From Microbacterium sp. SLBN-146 (GTDB lineage: Bacteria > Actinomycetota > Actinomycetes > Actinomycetales > Microbacteriaceae): a stretch of DNA of 64,000 nt. The notes beneath the pieces are model-generated. The model saw only the letters and a list, made by a program, of their open reading frames with translations. It searched no databases and was not told where the DNA came from. Below, piece by piece: positions 24,809-33,249 of the stretch (positions are counted from its first letter, which is position 1; each line of letters begins with the position of its first letter). Location: assembly GCF_006715145.1 (NCBI RefSeq), contig NZ_VFMR01000001.1, positions 1,612,001 through 1,676,000 of the forward strand, in the 5' to 3' direction. A program made the position numbers and the translations under genes.

Positions 24809-26044
24809 ATGCAGCATGAGCAACACCACTGGGAGACCCGCGCCGTCCACGGAGGAAACGCGGGCCTCCGCGACGCCGGTTCGCACGTTCCGCCCATCGA
24901 TCTGTCGACGACCTTCCCTCTTCCCGACGTCGAGCGCGGCGGGCAGTCCTACGAAGAGCTGGCCGGGGGCGGCGACCTCCCGCGAGAAGGGAGCGCCGTC
25001 TACCAGCGTCTGTGGCAGCCCGGTGTCGCCCGCTTCGAAGAGGCGCTCGCCGATCTCGAGGGAGCGGACGGCTCGGTCGCCTTCGCGAGCGGGATGGCCG
25101 CGCTCACGGCGTGCCTCATCGCGACCGTCTCGGCGGGGAAGCCGCACGTCGTCGCGGTGCGTCCCCTCTACGGCGGCACCGACCACGTCCTGGAGAGCGG
25201 TCTGCTCGGCACCGAGGTCAGCTGGACGACTCCCGACGACATCGCTCGGCACCTCCGGCCCGACACGGGCCTCGTGATCGTGGAGACCCCCGCCAATCCG
25301 ACGCTCGAGCTCGTCGACATCGCCGCCGTCGCGGTTCAGGCGGGCGATGTTCCCGTGCTCGTCGACAACACGTTCGCCACTCCCGTCCTGCAGCGCCCGA
25401 TCGAACACGGCGCGACGCTCGTGCTGCACAGTGCGACGAAGTACCTCGGTGGTCACGGCGACGTCATGGGCGGGGTCATCGCGGGCCCGCGCGACTGGGT
25501 CGAGCGGCTGCGGCGGGTCCGCGCGCTGACGGGGGCGCTGCTGCATCCGTTCGCCGCGTACCTCCTGCACCGCGGTCTTCGGACGCTCGCCGTTCGCGTG
25601 CGTGCGCAGCAGGAGACGGCGGGCATCCTCGCGGAGCGCATGAGCGCGCACGACGCCGTCGCCCGTGTGTTCTACCCCGGCCTCCCCGGGCAGGATCCGC
25701 GCGGACTCCTCGGGCGCCAGCTCGCGGGGCCCGGCGCGATCATCGCGATCGATCTCGCGGGCGGATACGACGCCGCGGCCCGCTTCACGGAAGCCTGCGA
25801 CCTCGTCACCCACGCCGTCTCTCTCGGCGGAGTGGACTCGCTCGTGCAGCATCCGGCATCCCTCACCCACCGTCCTGTCGCGGGTGAAGCCAAGCCCGGC
25901 GCGGGAATCGTGCGGCTGTCGATCGGACTGGAGCACGTCGACGATCTCGCCGCCGATCTCTTCCGCGCTCTCGACGCGGCGCAGTCCCTCACGCCTGCCG
26001 CATCGGTCGTAGAGTTCCCGAGCGACGTCGTCGAGCACGCGTAG
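24809..26044 (+). CDS. PLP-dependent sulfur amino acid enzyme (methionine gamma-lyase / cystathionine gamma-lyase type)
   Basis: The 411-residue enzyme has the Cys/Met metabolism fold: [12 protein letters not shown], the aspartate segment [15 protein letters not shown], and the PLP lysine Lys211 in [12 protein letters not shown]. The C-terminus [16 protein letters not shown] is typical. It catalyses gamma- (or beta-) elimination or replacement on sulfur amino acids; the divergent Lrp gene favours a catabolic methionine or cysteine lyase rather than a biosynthetic synthase. The ATG at 24809 is followed by a histidine-rich start ([16 protein letters not shown]). The call within the family is uncertain. 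Confidence 0.8.
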   Translation: MQHEQHHWETRAVHGGNAGLRDAGSHVPPIDLSTTFPLPDVERGGQSYEELAGGGDLPREGSAVYQRLWQPGVARFEEALADLEGADGSVAFASGMAALTACLIATVSAGKPHVVAVRPLYGGTDHVLESGLLGTEVSWTTPDDIARHLRPDTGLVIVETPANPTLELVDIAAVAVQAGDVPVLVDNTFATPVLQRPIEHGATLVLHSATKYLGGHGDVMGGVIAGPRDWVERLRRVRALTGALLHPFAAYLLHRGLRTLAVRVRAQQETAGILAERMSAHDAVARVFYPGLPGQDPRGLLGRQLAGPGAIIAIDLAGGYDAAARFTEACDLVTHAVSLGGVDSLVQHPASLTHRPVAGEAKPGAGIVRLSIGLEHVDDLAADLFRALDAAQSLTPAASVVEFPSDVVEHA

Positions 26045-26069
26045 GCACGGCCGGCCGACGGAGGCCGCG

Positions 26070-26111
26070 GCTCAGCGCAGCGCGAGGGCGGCTCAGCGCA
26101 GTGCGAGGGCG
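26070..26111. repeat. 21-bp tandem duplication at the end of the ROK gene
   Basis: Two units (26070-26090 and 26091-26111) differ at one base. The unit encodes the last residues of the ROK kinase (ALALR and stop, on the minus strand) so the gene end is present twice and the second stop is never reached. Confidence 0.8.
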
Positions 26112-27046
26112 GCAGCGCCGACGAGGGGGCCGCGGCCGTCGAGACCGGATGCCACGATCCGCACGCGCTTCGCGTAGGAGAACACCGTGCTCGCGTCGGC
26201 CGACGCCCGCACGAGATCCAGGTAGTCGGGAGCGACGGCGGCGAACCCGCCCGCGATGACGGCGACATCGAGGTCGAGGAGCGTCGAGGTGCTCGCGATG
26301 GCTTCGCCGACGGCACCGGCCGAACGGCGGACGGCGGCGACCGCGATCGGGTCGCCCGCGCCGTATGCCTCCGCGAGGGCCTCGCCCGTGTCACCGTGCC
26401 ACCCCTGCGATCGCGCCCACACGACCGACGACGGGCCGGAAGCGATCGCTTCGAGCGTCCCGACTGTCGCGGGTTCGGACTCGCTCCGTCCGCGGAGGCG
26501 CGTCTGGCCGAGGTGGCCCGCGTTTCCCGAGACGCCGGTCACCGGCATCCCGTCGATGATGAGCCCGCCGCCGACGCCCGTCGATACGACCATCGCGAGC
26601 GCATTGCGCGCCCCCCGGGCGGCACCGAAAGCATGCTCGGCGAGAGCGATGCACGTGCCGTCGAGTGCCAGGCGCACGGGCGCGTCGACGAGCCCCCGGA
26701 CGAGCGTCACGAGCGGGAGGCCTTCGGCGGCGGGGAGGTTGAGGGGTGATGCGGTTCCCGCGACGAGGTCGACGGGCCCCGCCGAGCCGATCCCCGCGCC
26801 GACGAGCCGGTCAGACGTGCGGCGGGCGGACAGGGCGGATGCCGCGACCCGCCCCACGGCGTCGAGGATCTCGTCGGCGCTGCGCTCGCGGCCCGTCGGC
26901 GCACGATGCACGCTCTCGGTCCTCACGTCGCCGTCGGCGGTGACGAGTCCGGCCTCCACCTTCGTGCCGCCGAGGTCGACCGCGAGGACGACCCGATCGC
27001 CGTCGGCGTCGGCGTCGTCGCGGAGGGGATGCTGCACTGCGGTCAT
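26093..27046 (-). CDS. ROK-family sugar kinase, zinc-motif-less
   Basis: The 317-residue kinase has the phosphate-1 motif AVDLGGTKVEAG, the sugar-binding region VSTGVGGGLIIDG and the conserved GNAGHLGQ histidine. ROK kinases normally have a CxCG-x2-GC-xE zinc site right after that histidine; here the segment reads TRLRGRSESEPATVGTLEAIASG with no cysteine. The protein probably phosphorylates glucose or an amino sugar using ATP, but loss of zinc binding is noteworthy. It is divergent from an aldo-keto reductase gene across 76 bp. Confidence 0.75.
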   Translation of the reverse strand: MTAVQHPLRDDADADGDRVVLAVDLGGTKVEAGLVTADGDVRTESVHRAPTGRERSADEILDAVGRVAASALSARRTSDRLVGAGIGSAGPVDLVAGTASPLNLPAAEGLPLVTLVRGLVDAPVRLALDGTCIALAEHAFGAARGARNALAMVVSTGVGGGLIIDGMPVTGVSGNAGHLGQTRLRGRSESEPATVGTLEAIASGPSSVVWARSQGWHGDTGEALAEAYGAGDPIAVAAVRRSAGAVGEAIASTSTLLDLDVAVIAGGFAAVAPDYLDLVRASADASTVFSYAKRVRIVASGLDGRGPLVGAAALALR

Positions 27047-27122
27047 CCGCGCATCCTCCCATGCTCGCGTCTTCGCGTCGATCTCGACGCCGTTCGACGA
27101 GGGGGAGGAGCAAGATGGAGAC

Positions 27123-27956
27123 ATGCTGAACATCCCCACCGTGACACTCAACGACGGCCAGTGGTTCCCCGAGCTCGGTCTCGGCACCTACAAGCTCACG
27201 GGCGACGACGGCATCGCCGCGATGGTCGCCGCAACGGAAGCGGGTTACCGACTGCTCGACACGGCCGTCAACTACGGCAACGAGCGGGAGGTCGGCGAAG
27301 CGGTGCGACGGAGCGGCCTCGATCGCAACGAGCTCCTCGTGACCTCGAAGGTCCCCGGCAGGCACCATGGGCGGCAGGAGTCCGTGCGCAGCATCGAGGA
27401 GTCGCTCGCGACCCTGGGGCTCGATCGCATCGACCTGCAGCTCATCCACTGGCCCAACCCGAGCGTCGGAAAGTGGCTCGAGACGTGGGAAGGCCTGATC
27501 GAGGCGCGCGAGAAGGGACTCGTGAGGTCGATCGGCGTCTCGAACTTCACTCCGGAGATGCTCACGCGCCTCATCGACGAGACGGGCGTCACTCCCGCCG
27601 TCAACCAGGTCGAACTGCACCCGTACTTCCCGCAGGGGGAGCTCCGCGCCTTCCACGCCGAGCACGGCATCCGCACGGAGAGCTGGAGCCCGCTCGCGCG
27701 CCGTTCGGAACTCCTCACGGAGGACGTCATCGGCGAGATCGCGGCCGCGCACGATGTGACGCCGACGCGCGTCGTCCTGCGCTGGCATGTCGAGCTCGAC
27801 GCGACCCCGATCCCGAAGTCGGCCGACCCCGAGCGTCAGCGCGAGAACGCCGACGTCTTCGACTTCGCGCTCACCCCCGCCGAGATCGACGCCATCTCGG
27901 CGCTCGAGCGGGGGCGGCTGTGGGACGGCGACCCGAACCACCACGAGGAGATGTAG
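27123..27956 (+). CDS. Aldo/keto reductase
   Basis: The 277-residue TIM-barrel reductase has the full catalytic tetrad: Asp46, Tyr51 (LLDTAVNYGNE), Lys76 (VTSKV) and His109 (LIHWP). The signature GVSNFTPEML and the NADPH-binding end IPKSADPERQRENADVFDF are intact. It resembles 2,5-diketo-D-gluconate reductase-like AKRs that reduce a range of aldehydes and ketones with NADPH. The ATG at 27123 has GGAGGAG upstream. It ends 1 bp before the convergent NmrA-like gene. Confidence 0.85.
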   Translation: MLNIPTVTLNDGQWFPELGLGTYKLTGDDGIAAMVAATEAGYRLLDTAVNYGNEREVGEAVRRSGLDRNELLVTSKVPGRHHGRQESVRSIEESLATLGLDRIDLQLIHWPNPSVGKWLETWEGLIEAREKGLVRSIGVSNFTPEMLTRLIDETGVTPAVNQVELHPYFPQGELRAFHAEHGIRTESWSPLARRSELLTEDVIGEIAAAHDVTPTRVVLRWHVELDATPIPKSADPERQRENADVFDFALTPAEIDAISALERGRLWDGDPNHHEEM

Positions 27957-27957
27957 C

Positions 27958-28707
27958 TCACACGTTCGGGAGAGCGTCGAGCCACTCGGCGAACGTCTGA
28001 CGTCCGATCTGGGCGTCGGGGCCCGGTAGGAGAGCGCCGCGGCGCATCGCGCGCCCGATCGCGCCCGGCAGGGGCACCGGCGGAAGCCAGCCGCGGTGCC
28101 CGATCGCGCGAGCGTAGGCGCGCACCATCGCGGCGAGGCTCTCCTCCCGCGGCCCCGCCAGGTCGGGAGCCCGCCCCTGCGGCCCCGCCTCCGCGAGCGC
28201 GACAAGCCGCTCGGCGACTTCGCGGGCCGCGATCGGCTGCACGCGACCGCCCGGGGCGACATGCAGACCGCCGACGACGGCGCGCGCGAACACCTGCGCG
28301 GAGAACTCGTGGAACTGCGTCGTGCGCTGGAGCGTCCACGGCACGTCGCCCTCGGCGATGATCCGCTCCTGGGCGAGCTTCCCCGCGTAGTACTCCTCGG
28401 GCGCGGCATCCACGTTGACGATCGACACCGCGACGTGATGCGACACCCCCGCGCGACGTTCCGCCGCGAGAAGCGACCTCGTCGCACCGGCGAAGAAGCC
28501 GATGACCTCTTCCGTCGACGTCGCCGACGGATTCGACATGTCGATGACGACCTCGGCGCCCGTGATCGCCCGTCGAAGTCCCGCCCCCGACAGAAGATCG
28601 ACGCCGTGCTCGCGCGTGAGAAGGACGACGTCGTGCCCGTTCTCGCGTGCGACGTCGACGACGTGCGTGCCGGAAATGCCCGTGCCACCTGCGACGGCGA
28701 TCCTCAT
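27958..28707 (-). CDS. NmrA-like NAD(P)-binding oxidoreductase/epimerase
   Basis: The 249-residue atypical SDR begins MRIAVAGGTGISGTHVVDVA, a GxxGxxG dinucleotide motif, and lacks the Tyr-x3-Lys pair of classical SDRs. Segments YYAGKLAQERIIAEGDVPWTLQR-type and HEFSAQ fit the family that PGAP names NAD(P)H-binding or SDR family oxidoreductase. It is adjacent to an ECF41-type sigma gene; ECF41 factors are typically linked to oxidoreductase, epimerase or carboxymuconolactone decarboxylase genes, so this is the probable target. Its ATG overlaps the stop of a short upstream ORF (ATGA). Confidence 0.8.
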   Translation of the reverse strand: MRIAVAGGTGISGTHVVDVARENGHDVVLLTREHGVDLLSGAGLRRAITGAEVVIDMSNPSATSTEEVIGFFAGATRSLLAAERRAGVSHHVAVSIVNVDAAPEEYYAGKLAQERIIAEGDVPWTLQRTTQFHEFSAQVFARAVVGGLHVAPGGRVQPIAAREVAERLVALAEAGPQGRAPDLAGPREESLAAMVRAYARAIGHRGWLPPVPLPGAIGRAMRRGALLPGPDAQIGRQTFAEWLDALPNV

Positions 28708-28832
28708 GAGCGCACCGCGTCGTGCACATCCGTCGCCGCCAACCCGTGTCGCACGATCGAGAGTCTAGGGCGGGCCCGTTGCCCGCCACCCGGTGAGGAG
28801 GCGGCGATGGCGGTGGCGGTGGCGATTCTCAT
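28704..28832 (-). CDS. Short upstream ORF coupled to the NmrA-like gene
   Basis: This 42-residue reading frame starts at ATG 28832 with GGAGGA 7 bp upstream, the best ribosome site in the neighbourhood, and its TGA overlaps the ATG of the NmrA-like gene. It starts MRIATATAIAASS, sharing MRIA with the downstream protein, so it could be a duplicated and decayed gene start or a coupling leader. The peptide matches nothing I recognise. Confidence 0.4.
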   Translation of the reverse strand: MRIATATAIAASSPGGGQRARPRLSIVRHGLAATDVHDAVRS

Positions 28833-28860
28833 GAGGTGTTCCTCCACGGTCGGTGATGAC

Positions 28861-28887
28861 TGTCACTTCACCGACGATGCAGGCGAC
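28861..28887 (+). promoter_or_regulatory. Candidate ECF41-type promoter before the sigma gene
   Basis: TGTCACT (28861-28867), 16 bp, then CGAC (28884-28887) resembles the ECF41 promoter TGTCACA-N16-CGTC with one mismatch in each box. It reads toward the sigma gene and ends 80 bp before its start, which suggests autoregulation. Confidence 0.4.
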
Positions 28888-28967
28888 GGGAACGTGAGGC
28901 TCACGATCCGGACGGCTACGTCGTCGGTGGGGGAGGAGTGGATACTGTGCTCGAAGGGAACCTCCGC

Positions 28968-29861
28968 ATGACCGACGACCTCGACCCGCGCGCGCTCGAC
29001 GCCGAGCGGCATCAGCTCCTGGGGCTCGCCTACCGCATGCTCGGCACGGTCGCCGACGCGGAGGATGCCGTCCAAGAGACGTATGCGCGCTGGTACCGGA
29101 TGCCGGAGGCCGAGCGCGCTGCGATCCGCTCTCCCGGCGCGTGGCTGACACGCGTCGCGAGCCGCGTCTGCCTCGACATGCTGGGCTCCGCGCGCGCTCG
29201 GCGGGAGAGGTATGTGGGTGAGTGGCTCCCCGAACCCGTGCCGGGTGAGACTCCGTTCGGCGGTGCGGCTGCGGCATCCGACCCCCTCGACCGCGTGACG
29301 CTCGACGACTCGGTCTCGACGGCGCTCCTCGTCGTGCTCGAGTCACTGACCCCCGCGCAGCGGGTCGCGTTCGTGCTCCACGACGTGTTCGGGATGCCGT
29401 TCGCCGAGATCGCCGCCTCCGTGGGACGCTCGGTCGAGGCGACGCGCCAGCTCGCGTCGCAGGCGCGCACGCAGGTCCGCGAGCGGCGAGCAGGGGCGGC
29501 GAGCCGCGCGACGCACGATGCGCTCGCGCAGGCGTTCGCCGCTGCATGCGCGACAGGGGACGTCACGGCCCTCGTCGCCGTCCTCGACCCCGACGTCGTG
29601 CTCCGCGCCGACGGGGGAGGCCACGTGTCGGCCGCGCGACGCCCCGTCGTCGGCGCAGACCGGGTCGCGCGGTTCATGCTCGGCATTCCGCGACTCGCGC
29701 CCGCCGCTCAGGTAACGCCGACCCTCACTCCTGACGGACTCGGGTTCGCGGTCACTCTCGACGGCGCACCGCACAGCGTCATCACACTCGGCGTGCGCGG
29801 CGAGCGCATCACCGATGTGTGGATCATGCGCAACCCCGAGAAGCTCAGCCGGTGGGGCTGA
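28968..29861 (+). CDS. ECF41-type RNA polymerase sigma factor (SigJ-like)
   Basis: The 297-residue protein has sigma-2 (LLGLAYRMLGTVADAEDAVQ, TRVASRVCLDMLGSARARRE) and sigma-4 regions (LTPAQRVAFVLHDVFGMPF, EIAASVGRSVEATRQLAS). The C-terminus is a SnoaL-like domain that ends WIMRNPEKLSRWG; NPEKL is a variant of the NPDKL motif that marks ECF41 proteins, whose C-terminal domain controls their activity without an anti-sigma protein. I chose ATG 28968, with GAAGGGAA 7 bp upstream. The adjacent NmrA-like gene is the likely regulon member. Confidence 0.85.
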   Translation: MTDDLDPRALDAERHQLLGLAYRMLGTVADAEDAVQETYARWYRMPEAERAAIRSPGAWLTRVASRVCLDMLGSARARRERYVGEWLPEPVPGETPFGGAAAASDPLDRVTLDDSVSTALLVVLESLTPAQRVAFVLHDVFGMPFAEIAASVGRSVEATRQLASQARTQVRERRAGAASRATHDALAQAFAAACATGDVTALVAVLDPDVVLRADGGGHVSAARRPVVGADRVARFMLGIPRLAPAAQVTPTLTPDGLGFAVTLDGAPHSVITLGVRGERITDVWIMRNPEKLSRWG

Positions 29862-29876
29862 ACCTCTCTCGCCGGA

Positions 29877-30677
29877 TCATGCGCTCAGCAGGAGCGAGGG
29901 ATCGGTAGGCGATGTCGTGACTTCGCACGCGTCGATCCACCGGCGCACACGGCCGTCGGGCGCGACCAGGATCCCCGTCGTCTGCGGGGCGCGCGCGATC
30001 CAGGCGAGATCGTCGAACCCGGCGACGACGCCCGCCGTCGCCCACACGTCGGCATCCGTGAGGGTCTCTGCGATGACAGTGGCCGACTCGGCGCTCGTTG
30101 CGGGACGCCCCGTGCGCGGGTCGAGAATGTGCTCTCCGCGCTCGGCGGTTCCCGATGTCGCGATGCCGGCGTCTCGCACGGTGACTGTCGCGAGAACACG
30201 GGACCGGTCGCGGGGGTCGACGATCCCGACGTTCCAGTTCCAGTCCGCGTGATCGGAGGTGAACACCCTCACGTCGCCTCCGACACCGATGGCCGCCGCA
30301 ACCGCCTCGCCCCTCTCGGTCAGCGGGTGCAGATGCCTCTGTGCCGCCCGCTCGACTCCCCAGCCCTTCACGAGACCCGTCGGGTCGAAGCCGCCTCTCC
30401 ACGACGCGGTGAACAGGCCGCCGGTCTGCCGCTCGGCGCGCAGACACGCGGCCTCGACTTCGCGGACGAGGGGGTCAGCCTCGCCGGGGAGCAGCTCCCC
30501 GCGCCGGATGCGCGACACGTCGGAGTCGGGCAGGTAGGGCGAGAAGATGCGATCGATCTGCCGCAGGTCGGCGACGCAGGCGTCGGCGGCGCGGTCGGCA
30601 GCGGCTTCCGAGCATCCGACGAGATGCACGCTCACGATCGTCCCCAAGACGTCAGCCGTGCGCACGATCCGGTTCAC
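29877..30677 (-). CDS. apbE: FAD:protein FMN transferase ApbE
   Basis: The 266-residue protein has the ApbE features ADVLGTIVSVHL, a GLVKGWGVERA substrate-binding segment and GEHILDPRTGRPA. It transfers FMN from FAD to a threonine of an acceptor protein, and the upstream gene encodes exactly such an acceptor. The GTG at 30677 overlaps that gene's stop (GTGA). I see no signal peptide, so flavinylation may take place before or during export, or the start may differ. Part of a three-gene electron transfer operon. Confidence 0.9.
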   Translation of the reverse strand: MNRIVRTADVLGTIVSVHLVGCSEAAADRAADACVADLRQIDRIFSPYLPDSDVSRIRRGELLPGEADPLVREVEAACLRAERQTGGLFTASWRGGFDPTGLVKGWGVERAAQRHLHPLTERGEAVAAAIGVGGDVRVFTSDHADWNWNVGIVDPRDRSRVLATVTVRDAGIATSGTAERGEHILDPRTGRPATSAESATVIAETLTDADVWATAGVVAGFDDLAWIARAPQTTGILVAPDGRVRRWIDACEVTTSPTDPSLLLSA

Positions 30678-31174
30678 GATTGCGCCTGATCGATCGCGCT
30701 CTGGAGAGAGTCGAGATAGCCCCGGCTCGTGAACGTCGCACCCGACACCATGTCGATGTCGGAGCTCTGGGCCGAGAGGGTCTCCGAGACGAGCACCGGC
30801 AGTGCGCGTTCGTTGATCTGGCGGTCGCGGCCGTTGCCATCGGGATACTCGAGGACCTGCACGTCCGTGATCGCGCCGCCGGACACCGTGACCTCCACCT
30901 GCACCGGACCGTACCGGGTGCTCGCCGCCCCACCGGTGTACGTCCCGTCGGCGAGGGTGCTCGTGCCGGTGCCGTCCGTCGTGCCGGAGGAGATCGTGCC
31001 GGTGCCGTCCGCCGCGCCGGAGGAGGTCGCGCCGGCACTCGTGGTGGATCCCGACGCGGCGGCCGGTGCGAGGTCGGCGCTCGACGCCGCGACCGCTTCG
31101 TGCGAGGTGCGGTAGCCGAACAGCAGCACGACACCGCTGATCGTCGCGAGAAGGCCGAACAGGATCTTCTTCAT
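30674..31174 (-). CDS. Membrane-anchored FMN-binding domain protein (flavinylation substrate)
   Basis: The 166-residue protein has an N-terminal membrane anchor or signal (ILFGLLATISGVVLLFG), a low-complexity Ser/Gly/Thr linker (about 30-75), then an FMN-binding domain with YGPVQVEVTV and the flavinylation motif SGATFTS, Thr149 being the expected FMN site. It resembles the outer domain of RnfG/NqrC and the electron carriers of extracytoplasmic flavin transfer. ApbE follows and a ferric-reductase-like membrane protein precedes it, giving a complete chain. The linker contains a 33-bp tandem repeat. Confidence 0.85.
   Translation of the reverse strand: MKKILFGLLATISGVVLLFGYRTSHEAVAASSADLAPAAASGSTTSAGATSSGAADGTGTISSGTTDGTGTSTLADGTYTGGAASTRYGPVQVEVTVSGGAITDVQVLEYPDGNGRDRQINERALPVLVSETLSAQSSDIDMVSGATFTSRGYLDSLQSAIDQAQS
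30963..31028. repeat. 33-bp in-frame tandem repeat in the linker
   Basis: Two imperfect units (30963-30995, 30996-31028), identical except for a few bases, encode an 11-residue Ser/Gly/Thr/Asp unit (like SSGTTDGTGT). It should vary the spacer length between the membrane anchor and the flavin domain. Confidence 0.75.
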
Positions 31175-31201
31175 GATGTCTCCGTGACCGTTCGAGTGCT
31201 G

Positions 31202-32614
31202 TCAGATCGAGAAGGACTCGGTATGGATGCGGGATGCCGGCAGCCCTGCCGTGCGCAGGTCGCCGCAGACGGCATCCATCCATGCGGCAGGACCGCAGAC
31301 GAACGCGTCGTAGTCCTCGAGGTCGGGTGCGACGTGGCGGAAGACGTCGGGCCCGCTCCAGGCAGCGTGCGTCGCGGGCAGCCACGGCGCCCCCGTGCTC
31401 GCCCGATGACCCGGGAGGCCGACGTGGACGACGCCGCGCGTGCGGACGAGGTCAGCGACGGCATCGCGGCGGAGGGCCTCGTCCGGACTCGAGTCGCGGA
31501 CGATCAGCGTCGCCTCACCCGGGGCGTAGGCCTCCGACTCGAGCAGCGCCACGAGGGGAGCGACGCCCGCCCCGGCGCCGATCATGAGCAGCTTCGCTCC
31601 CGTCCGCCGGTCACCCGTCATCCCGCCGTAGGGGCCTTCGATCAGCACGCGCGTGCCGCTCGCGAGGGTCGACAGACGAGACGTGCCGTCTCCGACGATG
31701 CGAGCCGAGATCATCAGCTCGTCATTCCGCGGGGCTGCGGCGAGGGAGAGGGGATGTCCCCGTGACCAGCCCGGGCCGTCGAGAAAGCGCCACACCAGGA
31801 ACTGTCCCGGGCGCGCGCCGAGCCGGCTCACGTCGCGCCCGCGCATCCGCACGCTCACGCCGCTCGTTCCGTCGGGACGCACCTCCGCGACGCGGAGGTC
31901 GTGGCGGATCGAACGCCACAGCGGCACCGCGATCCGGAAGACGATGACCGATGCTGCTGCGGTCACCCACAGCATCCACCAGTACGCCGTCGCGGCGGGC
32001 GACGAGAGGAAGTCGGCTCCCGTCCACAGCTGATGCGGCACCGCGAGGCCCACGCCGAGGTAGGCGTACAGGTGCAGCAGATGCCATGACTCGTACCGCA
32101 GCTTCCGCCGCGCGCGGCGGATCGACGTCACCGTGACGAGGACGAGGAGTCCCGTGCCGGCCGTCGCGAGGAGCATCCCCGGGTAGTCCCAGACGAATTC
32201 CCACAGCTGTGTCAGTGGATCCAGTCCCGCTGCGACGGCGTAGCCGGCGACGAGCAGTGCGATGTGCGCCAGCAGCAGGGTGAACGACCAGAAGCCGACG
32301 AGGCGATGCATCCGGGTGATCGCATCCCGGCCGAATCCGCGCTCGAAGAGCGGCACGCGGGCCATCAGCAGGACTTGGTAGAGCAGGAGATTGGAGGCCA
32401 CGAGCCCCGTCAGCCTTCCCGCGCTGTCGAGGGCCTCAGCGGGGCCGCCGGCAAGTGCATCGACTCCGCCGCCGGCGACCCACAGGAACACGACGAAGAG
32501 GCTCGTGGCCCACAGCGCGAGGATCGCTCCGAAGCGCCACAGACCGGGGGCGAGTCGAGACCGTCGCCGTACCGCGGTCGGTCGGACTCGCGCCGGCGGC
32601 ACCAGCGTCACCAT
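31202..32614 (-). CDS. Ferric-reductase-like transmembrane protein with FAD/NAD(P) reductase domain
   Basis: The 470-residue protein has about six membrane helices with haem-ligand-type histidines (MHRLVGFWSFTLLLAHIALL, YESWHLLHLYAYLGVG), then a ferredoxin-reductase domain: GQFLVWRFLDGPGWSRGHPLSLA for flavin, LLMIGAGAGVAPLVALLE for NAD(P), and VCGPAAWMD near the end. It should carry electrons from NAD(P)H across the membrane through haem to the flavinylated outer domain. I chose ATG 32614 with GGAGG 7 bp upstream; an ATG at 32629 is in frame but less well placed. Confidence 0.85.
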   Translation of the reverse strand: MVTLVPPARVRPTAVRRRSRLAPGLWRFGAILALWATSLFVVFLWVAGGGVDALAGGPAEALDSAGRLTGLVASNLLLYQVLLMARVPLFERGFGRDAITRMHRLVGFWSFTLLLAHIALLVAGYAVAAGLDPLTQLWEFVWDYPGMLLATAGTGLLVLVTVTSIRRARRKLRYESWHLLHLYAYLGVGLAVPHQLWTGADFLSSPAATAYWWMLWVTAAASVIVFRIAVPLWRSIRHDLRVAEVRPDGTSGVSVRMRGRDVSRLGARPGQFLVWRFLDGPGWSRGHPLSLAAAPRNDELMISARIVGDGTSRLSTLASGTRVLIEGPYGGMTGDRRTGAKLLMIGAGAGVAPLVALLESEAYAPGEATLIVRDSSPDEALRRDAVADLVRTRGVVHVGLPGHRASTGAPWLPATHAAWSGPDVFRHVAPDLEDYDAFVCGPAAWMDAVCGDLRTAGLPASRIHTESFSI

Positions 32615-32643
32615 GACCTCGCCTCCCATCCGCCGTCGAGGCT

Positions 32644-33165
32644 CTACGAGTCGGAGTCCGGCGTGTCCGTACCCGAGCCGTCGTCGCCATCGTCGGTGTC
32701 GGAGCCCTCGTCATCGCGTCCCGGCCGCGTCCCGGGGGCGCCCGGCTGCACGCCCTGTCCCCGATCGGAGCCGTCTCCGCGGCCCGGCACACCACCGCCG
32801 GGCATTCCGCCCTCCGGCGCGTCGCCGTCGTCCCACGGGGCGACGCCGGGGCCGCCGTTCTCGGCGAATCCGGACCGGGCCATCGACGCTCCCGAGGCGG
32901 CGACCCACCCGGCGCCGAACCCGCCGCCGAGCAGGAGAACCGCGACGAGGGATGCCGCCGCGACGCGTGCGCCTGTGCGCTTCCACAGCGGTCGGTGCTC
33001 GGTCGCTCCCGCGGGCTGCGTCGGCTGCGTCGGCTGGAGGGGGAGCGTCGCGGCGGCAGGCTCCGCCGACGGTGCAGGGGGAGCGTCCGCGGCTTCGGGC
33101 GTCGCGGGAGCGGCACCGCCGTCGGCGGGCGTTTCAGCAGGGATCTTGTCGTTGTTGTCGGACAT
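32644..33165 (-). CDS. Single-pass membrane protein with disordered, acidic ends; function unknown
   Basis: The 173-residue protein has a proline/alanine-rich cytoplasmic N-terminal half, one hydrophobic segment (VAAASLVAVLLLGGGFGAGWVAA, about 68-90) and a C-terminal tail rich in Gly, Asp and Ser. Sequence is low complexity, so homology is of little use. It lies between the ferric-reductase-like gene and a histidine kinase gene on the same strand and may be part of that transcript. No catalytic motif is visible. Confidence 0.7.
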   Translation of the reverse strand: MSDNNDKIPAETPADGGAAPATPEAADAPPAPSAEPAAATLPLQPTQPTQPAGATEHRPLWKRTGARVAAASLVAVLLLGGGFGAGWVAASGASMARSGFAENGGPGVAPWDDGDAPEGGMPGGGVPGRGDGSDRGQGVQPGAPGTRPGRDDEGSDTDDGDDGSGTDTPDSDS

Positions 33166-33249
33166 GCCGTCAGCGTCGCGGGCGGATTCAAAGGGAGCGC
33201 CAAGAACCGGGTCTTCCCAGTGACCTCATAGCGTCGCCTGGTGCACCAC

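Noticed and set aside
24218-26038. A long minus-strand frame through the PLP enzyme gene into the Lrp gene
   Set aside because: Only the last 159 residues have Lrp features; the rest is antisense to a convincing PLP enzyme with intact catalytic lysine.
28765-29547. A 260-residue Arg-rich minus-strand frame over the sigma gene
   Set aside because: Composition is that of an antisense shadow, and the plus strand encodes a clear ECF sigma factor.
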